Shown: positions 21,836-33,400 of the stretch, in pieces
How positions within the stretch are numbered: position 1 is the stretch's first letter
Layout of the letters: each line of letters begins with the position of its first letter
Source: Ophthalmolycus amberensis
Lineage: Eukaryota; Chordata; Actinopteri; Perciformes; Zoarcidae
Reading direction: 5' to 3'
Assembly: GCA_024529925.1 (NCBI GenBank)
Contig: JAFEUB010001120.1
Span: 62,001-126,000 of the forward strand
DNA length: 64,000 nucleotides
Notes under the pieces: model-generated
What the model was told of the DNA's origin: nothing
Seen by the model: only the letters and a program-made list of their open reading frames with translations
Databases searched by the model: none
Translations under genes and position numbers: made by a program

Positions 21836-24800
21836 ATGACGACCTTTGATGACCTGCTGGAGGAGGCCGGCACCTTCGGACGCTGTCAGCGGCGCATCTT
21901 CGCCCTGCTCTGTCTGATGTCAGTGCCTTTCGCAGGCGTGAACGTCGGCACCGTCTTCCAGGGTTTCACCCCGGATCACTGGTGTCGGGACCCCGCGGTG
22001 GTGGAGAGGAGGCAGGCGTGCGGCTGGAGCCTGGCGGAGAGTCGCAGGCTGACGGTGCCTCCGGTCAACAGCTCCGGGGTGCTGCAGCAGAGCAGCTGTG
22101 AGCAGTACGAGGTGGACTGGAACGCCACAGCGCTCGCCTGCGATACACAGGAACTGGACCTCAGTGAGGTCCCAGTTACCGGGTGCAAGGTGAGACCTCT
22201 GAGATTGATCTAAATCTGTAGAGGTATTTGGCTCTGCAGCAGCAATCATATAAAGCTTGCATGTGATTTAGTGGATGGTTTGGAGATGACATCTCAAAAA
22301 CTAAATATATTAAAATGAGTAGCCTATTATTAGTTAAAATGGTGAGCATGATCACAGCTCCCTGATTTAATTAAAGGGATTCATTGGAAACGGTTTGGGG
22401 AATAGTTTGACATTTTGGAAAAAAACAAATTTGCTTTCTGGTTGAGAGTTAAGATCAAAATCCCTCTCATGTCTGGAAACATCTAGCCCGGCTCTGTCCA
22501 AAGGTAAAAAAAAGGCAGTTGACCCCCAGGTTGTTGCTTTTTAAATGAACCCGCAGGCTGTAGTTTGACCACACCAGGTTAAATATGTACAAAGACAAAA
22601 ATGTGCCTATATACACAGGGCTATGTGTGCCAGACTATTTATTGGCTGTGAGCAGTTTTTCTCCACAGACTGAACAAACCGTGAGATTAGCAGGTGCTAA
22701 TAGGGGGAGTTTGTAATCATAGGACAGAGACAGTTTCCAGTCTCAGCTTCATATTCACCGTACAGTGAAGAGGCCTGGGGTTTTTCGTTTCTTTAAAAGT
22801 TATGTCTACTCCTTTGTCTCTGAAATTATGTTTCAGTTTATGTATTGTTTTTATGTTTTAAAGAATGGCTGGGAGTATCAGTATGAACGCCGGCAGTCCT
22901 TTGTCACAGAGGTGAGAGGAGAAATTGAATGCATTTCTGTTGCAAATTTGTGTTGATTACAATCACCAAAAAAAAAACACTAAACATATCACAATGAATA
23001 ATAAAATGACGCACATCATGTAGGGCAAATTGCAGTTTGGCAATCCTGTGCAAAGTAAATCCTTTCATATTTCATTGTACAGACACAAAGACATCTTGTA
23101 TAAAGACATGTAACCGTCTTCCTTTTGGTCCCAGTTTAACCTGGTGTGTTCAGATGGATGGTGGGTGGACATGAACCAGTCTGCTCTCAATTTGGGCTTC
23201 CTTATTGGCAGCTTTGCTTTTGGTTTCTTTGCTGACAGGTAAGGCATTGAATTATTTTCACAAGCACCTGTAGTCTCACATATTGGCCACAATTACACGT
23301 CCATCAGTAGTAACACAGTTGTATTTGGCAGAGAGCTGACAGTCAGGTTGGTCTAGATTTACATGGCAGCATCTATTAGTTAATCTTTTTTTTTTTTTAC
23401 CCTATTCTGTTCATTCAAGCGTCTCTTATCCTGGCCTCATCTCTTTCTTTTTGCAGGTTTGGGAGGAAGATCAGTTTCCTGGTGTCCAACTCACTGAACG
23501 CGATCGCAGGGATTGGTCTGGCTTTGACTCCGAACTACGTCTCCATCCTGGTGTTGAGATGCATCTTTGGCTTCGGAGCCAAAGCAGGATGGATGTCCGC
23601 ATATGTGCTGCGTAATGATGACTTTCTATGTTTCCTCAAACTGAAGTTAACAAACACTCCAAGTCATATTCGGTAGAATTCTAAAAACCTCTTGTACACG
23701 ACGCCCCCAAAGTTGGGGGCGTCAAATTTGGGGGCTCTCGGGCTTAGGGGGGGGGTAGAAAATATCGTCCAAAAAATGCTCATATTGAGAGCGAAAATTG
23801 TGCATGTATACATTTTATATACCGGATTAAACAGCAACATATGGGCAACACTATCAGATAAGTCACTTTTTACACACTCCAAACACAACTATACACTACT
23901 AATATAAGCAACTAGAAAATGTACCACAATATCACGTATTTCTGGCCACGAATCGGCGATCTATGTACTGCACTTCGATATTCCAACAACAAGCTAACGG
24001 GTACACGGCCGATCAACACATCGCAGAGCATTAGAATTCGACACAGAATCCAGAGATACCTTCGGAATTTCTCTCCGTGAAACCAGTACAAAGCTGTGTG
24101 CAAAGAACAGCAGAACAACACATCGCTTCACCGGGAAAAAATCATAGCCAGCACCTCACCTTTATGAAGAATCACGAAAAGAACGGCACAATAATCCGGT
24201 TAGCGGCTAAAAACGTTGTTGCTCAGTACATCCTGTCTGTTTCTCATCTGTTTCCTGTAGAATGGGGGGCTCAATCTAACTTGTGGGACCCGGGGGTGGG
24301 CGGTCAGACTTTTGGCGAATGGAATTTTACGTTCGGGGATGCGTGGCGCTTTTTGGATTTTTACTGGCTGACAGTTCTGTCAATCAACACCCGGCTTCGA
24401 CTACCGCCTTCCTGAGACTCTGACGCGTCGAAGGCGGGCTCATTGACTGAAATCGACCGATGATAGGCTGAGCTAGACCTCCATACACACACAGCAACTG
24501 GAATTCAGATGAGAAAATCCCATGGATGAGAGCCAGAAACAGGCTCTGAGAGGACCCTGGCTCTCAAAATGATGCCAAACGGCTGTATTTGGATGTATTG
24601 AATAATATGAGTGATAAAAAAAGTGAAATATATAGTTATATAGTATATAAAAGTACAATGTAAGAGCTGCAAAAGCTGGTTCCAAAATGACGACCTCGCG
24701 TGACCTCTCTGTACTAAAGCCTGTATAACCTTTCTTATTCTTCACTTTATCCCAGCCAAACTTTTTTTGTGGGACTACTGATAGGTTGTGCTATGATTTG

Positions 24801-27800
24801 GGAGAGTTTTTTTGGCTCTCAGCTGCATTATTTCAAAAACATAATATCAATAAAAGTGCTTTTTTTTCAGGCGAACCTGAATATTTTCAATTTGAGCTGT
24901 GTAATATCTTCATGTACTATATTAACCAGCAGGATATACACAATATTTACCCATCTGAACAATTCTCACAATCTGCATTATAGCATCAACAATTATTAAA
25001 ATAGACCTTGTAGTTACAGAATTGCAGTCTCTTTAATATGGGTATGCCATTTTCGAGCAGAGGCCTAAAAATAGGGCTAGAGTTTATTAATAGTCTTTGA
25101 GAGAGATCTGTAAATCATTCATTTCTCTATGCAGGTTTCGATTCGGTGAAATTAGTTCAGTTTTAACATGTTTCCTGTCTTCTTGTCAGTCACAGAGATA
25201 GTTGGAGTGGAGTACAGACGGACGGTGGGCATTTTGTACCAGATGTCCTACAGTGTCGGCATCCTCCTCCTCCCTCTGCTGGCCTACTTCATCACTGACT
25301 GGCGCTGGCTGCAGCTTGTCATCTCCGTCCCCTACGTCCTCTTCCTGTCCTACTACTGGTGAGAAAGCTCACATTCATTCCAGAATCAAATATAGTCCTG
25401 GCGGTAGATTTGGTTGCCGTCATAGTCCTGTCCCTCACGCTCTTCAATGACTGTATTTATGCACTTTGTCAAAATAAAGCCGTAAAGTAAGAGCACATGC
25501 TTTAGTTTTTTTTGGTTCTCACTAAATCTCAAGTGTCTTTCCTCAAATTTATCACAATGAACAAATCACCTTGCTATTATTTGTTCATCACGAGCGCTCC
25601 AACCTTGGATTTGCTGCCGGTAATCATGTGCGAGATGTTCTTTGTTATCCCACACCTGCTCCTAAAAAAAGATTTCAATGTTGAACATGTCGTCCAATGT
25701 CAGAGATTTTTTGAGCTGTCGCACAGTGTCCCCGGTGAGAAGAAATGCATTAGACTGAGAAAGAGACCATGCTCAGATCGTCCATTACAAGCAGGTGTGT
25801 TGTTGAACAGGTTCTGAGATTTCTGTATCCGTCAAATGTTTTGTGCCTCAGGTTTATCCCAGAGTCTCCGAGGTGGCTCATCTCTCAGAACAAGACTTTC
25901 AGAGCTCTGGAGATCACTAAAGCTATGGCTAAGGAGAACAAGAGGAAACTCAACAACACTGTGGTAAATAGATACATCTCAATTCTCAAGAAAGGAAACA
26001 CAAAGACTTGTACAGATACTTAGTTCGAATGTACTAATTTAGTGTCACAACTGGATCACGATTACTTGTTTCAGACTCTGACCGACGAGGAGGGTGACTC
26101 GCCCTCTGCCTCTCTGTTGGACCTGGTCAGAACACCAAACATGAGAAAACACACTTTCATCCTCATGTTCAACTGGTGAGACTCATCTGAAATCACAGGT
26201 TTGTTTGACCAAAAAAATGTAGCCGACATTGAATCTTCTGGTTCCTCTTTCAGGTTCACCACCGCTATGGTTTATCAAGGCCTCATCATGCGGGTGGGGA
26301 TAGCAGGAGGAAACGTCTACATCAACTTCCTCATCTCTGGCCTGGTGGAGTTCCCTGCTGCCTTCCTCATCCTCTTCACCATCGAACGTATCGGCAGGCG
26401 CATTCCCTTCGCCTCCGCCAACATCATAGCCGGAGCCGCCTGCTTTATCACCGCCTTAATCCCTGACAGTGAGAATTACCCTTTGTCAGTGGAAAGAACC
26501 ACAAGATAATGCCAAAGACCTGCATCATTATAAATCTAATAAAAGTCAGCACAGATGTTCTATCTAGAAAACAAAACAAAAAAGGTTGAGTTTCAACTTT
26601 CTAAATATGCACACGATCCTGTAAATGCTCTTTTGTCTCCGTGCCTCAGACATGTTCTGGTTCAAGATGGTGGTGGCCTGCGTCGGTCGGCTGGGGATCA
26701 CCATGGCCTTTGAGATGGTGGTGTTTGTTAACACCGAGCTCTACCCGACATACGTCAGGTGAGGTCAGACTGACACACTCCACATTCACGACACAGCAGC
26801 TCTGGTATCAACACGTTCTCACTCCCAACTCGTCGTCTAGTGTCAGATTTGGAATGGCATGTCAAGTTTTTGCATCTTTCAAAGTAAACTTCCAAAGTAG
26901 GCTTAAGGTTTACTACAAAACTACTTGGTTAGGCTGAGGAAAAGATTGTGGTTGGGGTTTGTTACGTAAAATAAGTAAGCTTGTTACATAACTGGCGTGA
27001 CTAAAGAACGGAAGTTACGTAATACACAATTTCGGTAAAATAAGTAAACATGGACTTGGTGTCACATGGGACACTAACAGGGGTCTCCTGGGTGAAAGTT
27101 CTGTGTTTGTTTGACCTGTGTGACCCCACATCCCTACGCAGACTTTCTCACTTTTTACACTATCGCAAGTGCTCTGAGATTCTAGTAATGACGCATGTGG
27201 GTTTACAGTGGAGTGAGTTGAAAGCCCGGAGCATCAAATACAGTAGCTAAAGGGTGCGTCGCTATCGGACTCCGAGGGACACCGACCAAGCGGCGGTATT
27301 TGGCGAGTTGCGAGTGAGAACGGGTTGCTGGAATTTACAGTGTCATTGCTAAATGTTGGTTAATTGGATTAACAAAATACAGGAACCTGGGCATGTCAGT
27401 TTGTTCCAGTCTGTGTGACGTCGGAGGCATCGTAGCTCCCTTCCTGCTCTACAGACTGGCGGTCATCTGGCTGGAGCTGCCGCTCATCATCTTCGGTAGG
27501 TTGTGACACCGCCACAAACGTGAGCGGAGGGGGATACATATATTTGTATACTTTTCTCTTTCATCTTGCAGATCGTAACGTTGCCATGAAAAAAGAAAAA
27601 GCGAAATAAACAATTTATTTGGAGCCTCCTTTGTGCCCTACAGTTCTAGGGTTTCTGACATTATTAATTACTAGTTATTTATTGTGGCCTTGAACATTTT
27701 AACACTGCTGTGCACTGGTGGCCCAAGGAATCCCGTCATCAGGCTAATGCCGACTCTGATCATATAAATTGTGGAGGACAAGATTGAGATGTTATTGCTT

Positions 27801-28919
27801 ATCGTACTGCCCCTACACAAAATGATTCATTTCAAATTGACCATTACATTCAGTAGATCTATTTTTCTGGTAACAGACTTAATCTATAAGTTGATTGCAA
27901 CTGATGGATTTTATTCTTATTATCCTGTGATGCGCATCCTTTTTTTCATCCTTTGAGAAAAACTTGTCGGCTGAATTATTGAGGCAATATGGCCAAAAGA
28001 TAGAAGATAACAAAAAATCATGAACTCAATTAGCTTAAGTCTGTCCCTTAAATATCTTTGTGGTGCTTGATTATTTTAAAGATAAACCTCCTGAAGTGTA
28101 AGTTTAGAGTTGCTGTCTGAATAACATTTTAAATTAGAATTCAAAGTTCCGATGATAGCAGATTTAAGCTAGTTTTGAAGTTTGGTGCAACATGATTTGC
28201 AGTTAAACCATGATTCAATCAGGTTAAGAAATGAATCCTTGTTGGTGCAACCCAGCCTAAAGGTTTTCATTTACACAGGGGTGGTCGCGTTGATAGCTGG
28301 AGGTTTGGTGTTGCTCCTGCCTGAAACCAGAGGAGTTCCTCTCCCTGAGACCATTGATGATGTTGAGTTTCCTAACAGGTGAGAAATCTCTCCCAACACT
28401 CCCAAAACGTTTCATCACTCAACACAACACAGCGAGAGTGTTAGATTATTAAGTGTGTGATGTTATTGGACCAACAAGTGTTTTGTTAGGTAGTGACATA
28501 AATAGCAATACATGATATTAGCTGATTAGCTGAACGAATACTGTAGTACTTTAAAACTGCAAGTACATTTTCTTTATTTACTTTACACCACTGACAAACT
28601 TGTTTTTTTTATAGTTGTCATTTAATGAAGTAACTGATGCTTAATTTTAGAGTAAACTTGCAAAGGGCTTACATGTCAATGAATTGAATGTACCATTGAG
28701 TGTAAGAACAATTATCTGAATATAATAAAATCTTAATGAGTGATTCACCGGAATCAAATTTGACAGGTAGGAATTAATGCAACGTTAGTGTTTTCATTAA
28801 TTATTAATTATATGTGTGTTTTTGTTCCCAGGAAAAAAGAGGATGTGGTGGAGGACCAACAAATGGAGAAACCTTTAAAAACAGACCTGACAAACGAAAA
28901 GGAAGCAACAACTGTATGA
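21836..28919 (+). CDS. OCT-type organic cation transporter, tandem copy B (slc22a2/slc22a3-like)
   Basis: Exons: 21836-22189, 22864-22911, 23135-23238, 23457-23611, 25190-25358, 25852-25963, 26075-26175, 26254-26468, 26650-26758, 27383-27495, 28279-28378, 28832-28919; 1668 nt, 555 aa. It has the same architecture as copy A: FDDLLEEAGTFGR at the N-terminus, DRFGRK, ESPRW, PETRG, and CDVGG with Asp468 at the cation-binding position, so cation rather than anion transport is predicted. Every internal exon equals the length of its copy A partner except 25852-25963, which is one codon shorter, and the extra junction at GCK|NGW that splits exon 1. The donor after 23611 (gtaatg) is weak, but frame and exon length support it. 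The C-terminal tail differs from copy A and is Lys/Glu-rich, so the proteins may differ in regulation or sorting. It ends 314 bp from the convergent plg stop codon. Confidence 0.93.
22385..22600 (+). repeat. SINE-like repeat inside the extra intron of slc22a copy B
   Basis: Contains 'aatagtttgacattttgg', 'ctttctggttgagagttaag', 'ctctcatgtctggaaac' and 'cccggctctgtccaaaggta', the order found in a common teleost repeat. A related copy is at 39825-40100, with 'aatagtttcgacattttggg' and 'gcggggga'. It lies wholly in the intron 22190-22863. Confidence 0.6.
23612..25189 (+). other. Intron 4 of slc22a copy B with unclassified element-like DNA
   Basis: The 1578 bp intron begins with a GC-rich perfect inverted repeat (23700-23723, 11 bp arms gacgcccccaa, loop ag), then 'gggggcgtcaaatttggggg' and a G9 run. 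Later parts (24260-24480) are GC-rich, unlike the AT-rich rest. The composition suggests an inserted mobile element, but no coding domain or terminal repeat was recognised. Confidence 0.4.
26809..27336. mobile_element. MITE with ~25 bp terminal inverted repeats in slc22a copy B
   Basis: The left end 'caacacgttctcactcccaa' matches the reverse complement of the right end, 'cagcaacccgttctcactcg', with continued similarity inwards (actcg..). The interior (about 525 bp) has no coding frame and includes 'gtaaaataagtaa' words repeated at both sides of its left half. I recognise this terminal sequence as recurrent in teleost genomes. It lies in the intron 26759-27382. Confidence 0.7.
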
Positions 28920-29233
28920 CTGACTGAGTGCACGTAGATGTGTGTGTGTGTGGACTTATTCACTGTGATGATACAACAAAATTTTTTTTTTTTACAACAT
29001 TTTCTTTAAATCATGACTTCTCAATTTTCTTTTGCATTCACTTTTATTGTTCAACTCTTACAGAAAACAAAGCAGGAACATTGATCTGCTTATTATGTTT
29101 CCACCACAAAAACACCTGTTCATATCAGATACTACCAGACGAACTTAAGTAGTCGTGCTGGGGCAGAACAGTTCCCGCACGTTAAAGTATCTTCAAAAAG
29201 CACAACGAACCGTCGCTTTCTGACTGTTTCTCA
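28920..29233. other. 314 bp gap between convergent slc22a copy B and plg stop codons
   Basis: It holds both 3' UTR ends. No AATAAA was found on the + strand here, whereas AATAAA of plg lies on the - strand at 29043-29048. A T11 run sits at 28982-28993. The transporter transcript may therefore extend into the plg gene on the opposite strand. Confidence 0.6.
29043..29048 (-). promoter_or_regulatory. Polyadenylation signal AATAAA of plg
   Basis: The reverse complement of tttatt, about 186 nt after the plg stop codon. It is the first canonical signal on that strand. Confidence 0.6.
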
Positions 29234-30374
29234 TTAATTGGCTTTGATGGTTCTGTCGATCCACTCGACAAACTTGGAGACTCGGGCGTAGACGCCGGGC
29301 TTCATGGCATTGGCGCAGCCCAGGCCCCATGATGTCACACCCTGCAGGAGGTACTTGTTCTGGGAGTTGCACACCAGAGGGCCGCCGCTGTCACCCTGCA
29401 GGGAGAACAAATGTCATGGTTCTCAGTTCAACTGCTGCCAGAACATTTATTGATCTACAAGTGACACTGATATGGAAAATGCATATCCACCAACCGATCG
29501 AGATATTTACAAATAATCCAAGATATATTTCTAAAAGACGCCATCTTTCTTAGTTTAGCTGCCAACTCTGCCAGTGGAGACTTCCCTCTGGTGGCGCGTG
29601 CTGTGCGCTACATCACGTCTGTATTTATGAGGTTTTGGAAAATCATACCGTGGTATATACGGTAATACCACCCAAACCTACTATACAGTTTTTCTAGAAA
29701 TCTTCCCCAGTATCCATAATTTAGTTTGTGGGTTTCGTACCTGGCAGCTGTCTGTTCCTCCCTCGATGTTACCGGCACACATCTCGTGGTCTTTGACTCT
29801 GCCGTTCAGGTACGACGGACGATTGCAGATCTTGTTCTCGATCACAGGGAATCCAGTTTCCTTCAGGACACCCTCACCCCCCGTACCTGCAACACACCGC
29901 CACACATTTATTCAGGTTCAGAATATCTAGTGCATCAAGTTGCAGTTTACAAAAAAGCGTGTTTTGAGAGGTCACAGTGACCTTTGACCTTCTCTTCAGT
30001 CTTTCTTTGCAAGTGGAAGTTTGTGCCAAATTGGAAGAATATTGCACAACGGCGTTCCCGAGGCATAAAAAGCAACAAGATAAAATATGTTAACTTTGGC
30101 TTGTATATGAAATAATTTGATTATTGGGCTTCTATTATTTGTCACCTTTCTACACTACAAAATTGATGAAGATCTGAAAACAGTCCTTGCCTTAAAGAAT
30201 CGGTCGAGTGACCTATTAGTCACTGAAGGCTTTTAACTTGATTTAAGAGAAAAATACTGTCTGTTTACTCTTATTTTAGTCTTTAAGCAAAAAACAACAA
30301 ATGCGGAAATTCTACTCACTTTTAAAAACAACCCTACTCTCGAACTAGTCCTCTCAATGACATAGTAGTACAAG

Positions 30375-30409
<35 letters not shown>

Positions 30410-33400
30410 ACGACGTACTGTTACGTACCTTGAGTTTCACCCCATCCGGTAACATAACACTCAGTTCCACTGGGAACAATGTAGTCCTTCTCTGGCAGAC
30501 AAACTGGCAGGACTTTGTCATTTATTAGTGCCGGGCTGAAAGCACAAAATAAGTACTCAGATCTTCTCCTTAAAAATAGCAATACCACAGAGTGTAGAAG
30601 TACTCTGTGACAAGCACAAGTAATGCATTCAACATGTTGTAGTTGAAGTATTAGCATCACGTTATCATGCAGTATAGCCCATTTTAAAATAATGTATATG
30701 ATATTATTAGATGATAATATTGATGCAATAATATGTTCATCGCTTTATAGTTGCTGCTGGTAAAGGTTGGGGTTATTTTATTCATTTTAGGGGTGTTGTG
30801 ATATACTGATATTGATGATAACTGTGATATTTAAATAAGGAAATATTGATATCATGTTAATAACACACAAGTGATAATATTGTGTGAATAATCCTGCACC
30901 TCTTAAATTATTTCATATGTACAGTTATGGTTACAGACTCTTCACTCTGATTTTTTGAGTGTAATATAAAAAAAGAGACCAAACGCACAATAAACTAAAC
31001 TAAAGATGAATTTGACTGATTATTATTATTCATTTTTTTCTGTCAAATTTGTTATAGAAATCGCGCCAATATCGTTACTGTGAATTATTTTCTTGTGGAG
31101 TAAAAAGTACAATATTTGCCTCGAAACTGTAGTGGGTTAGAATAGAAGTACAGTAAAAAATGTAAATACTCAACATACCTCAAAACTGGTAACTTTCCAC
31201 CACCGCGTAGCAATAGTGAGTGAAGGAAGGATGGTTGTACTAGCTGAACGAGTGTGACTGTAGGCAGACTCACCTCTCCAGCTTGAGCAGAGCGATGTCG
31301 GCTCCATTGGGTCCCAGTATCAGTTTGTTCAGGTTCTTCTCTTGTTTGGACGCCTCATTGGCTCTCTCTGTGTGGACACCCAGGAGCACCTTGTAGGCCG
31401 CAGGCCGTTTGGACCTACAGTACACAGCACATCTATAAATACACCAACTAGTTGTTGGTCTTTAGATGTGTGGTTTTAAAAAAAAAAAACATTCTTCTGA
31501 CCTCTCCAGGCAATGTGCCGCAGTAAGGACCCACTGAGGGGCAATCAGAGTTCCTCCACAGAAATGTATCCCCGCGCTGGTAGAAAGAGACACACAGAAA
31601 TGTATTTAAGTGGGACAAGAGAGAGATATAAGATGATCTTTTTTCATACGTGATTTCAATAGTTAGATCTTGTTTATGTACTTTATGTATTCCAAGGCAG
31701 TCATGTAACGATGCACCTTTCTATCCTTTAACAGGCTGTTGGATCAACCTGCCTTTAAAGGGATAATTAGGATGTTACAAAGTGGGGTTGTATGAGACTT
31801 ATGCATCGTCAGCGTACAGTGGACGAAAAACGTAATTTTACCTCACAGAATACCAGAGTTGCTAGTCAACCCCCGCCTCGATCGGTTAGTTTGTTTGTGT
31901 TCGTGTGTGACTTGTAATAAATACAAACTAACACCAACGTCACCTCATGCTACAAACTATGTTAATACGGGGGTAAACCCACAAAGAAAAACAGACTCAA
32001 ATGCAGGACCCAGAGAGCAGGATCAGGTGCAGTCTTTACATATCAAACAGGTTCGGTAAACAGGAGATCCTTCAGGCAATAAGGTAAACAAAGCAGGCAA
32101 GGATGAGACGAAAAAACAAAGTCTAGAATATCAGGCAGAGATCAGAAAAACCAGGAAGACTAACACTGGGAATATTGCTGGAAGGGTTGACTCGGGGGGA
32201 CAAAGATGAACTGGCACAGAGACAGGGCATCGCACAGAATGAACACACAGGGGAGGTGAGGATGAGTATCCAATCTGGGGCGGGGTAGACAATCACAAAG
32301 GCGGGGAAAACACACAAGGGCAGGAAGTGACATATCTGATACGAGAGGAGAGGTGAGTAACACAAAATAAAACAGGAAATAATGAAATGTCAAAATAAAA
32401 GGAAACACAACCTAAGGAGCAGGACAAGACATGACAAACTATCCATTTAAGCTGCGTCAATTCACAAGTCTAATAGATTTGACTTGAACTGTTGAAGAAA
32501 AACCCATTCAGCAGAATTGTAACTGGGTTCACTGGGTTTGGTGATTTTGACACTAATAAAAGAGGGTCACGCTCTGTGAAATATGGGTTTTATTTTGCTA
32601 ATTAAAATCAATTAAGATTTTCCAATATCTAAATACCAAAGTCCCATTATTAAAATATTGGTTATTGTTAGCCCCAGCTTGCGCCGCCCATGTATTCGCA
32701 CACATTCCGGTCACAGAGGCAATGTCTGAAGAACCCAGGAGGTCGTTTTAAAAACATTTACCGCTGTTTTAAATGTATTTCAAGAATCCTTAAAGACTCT
32801 TCAAACTATTTGAATGGGAAAAAAAAATATTCTGCTGAATAAAAAAAATTGTTATTTATGTGACCACATGTGTGCCAATACATGGGGTCAAACTGGGGCT
32901 AGGTCACGTTTTGCATCTTCTTTAAAAAAAAAAAAAAGAAGCCAGTTTCACATACACTTTTCTGATATATCGCAAATGTCGTACAACCCTTGGGATCATA
33001 ATTCGGTATTATTCTACTCACTTGGTCCGGAGGCTGATTTGCCAGGGCCACGAGTACGCTTTAGACACGCAGCCTCCTACGATCCGACCAAAGCAGCGCT
33101 TTGGTTTGATGACCGGCGTCCCACATTTCAATCCAGCTGCAAAATAAAGTTCACGGTCAGGAATTCATACGTTTGAATTGGTATCATTTAAAAAGACTAA
33201 AAGTTAACAGCCATTGGAAAAAGGTATGACCTGAGGGTGGAGCCAGAAAAGCCACGATAAATCAAAACAGTTTATCCTCTTTACCGTTGCCATCTTAGCA
33301 TGCAAGACACGCCTCTACATTTTCTAAGTTGAATCAGCTTTCATCAGTCTAACTTACACTTTTCCGAGCTCTGCTGAACTTATAAAGTGTCAAAAGATAC

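Noticed and set aside
32123..32408. Minus-strand open frames in plg intron 14
   Set aside because: They fall entirely inside an interspersed repeat and have no protein similarity beyond its composition.
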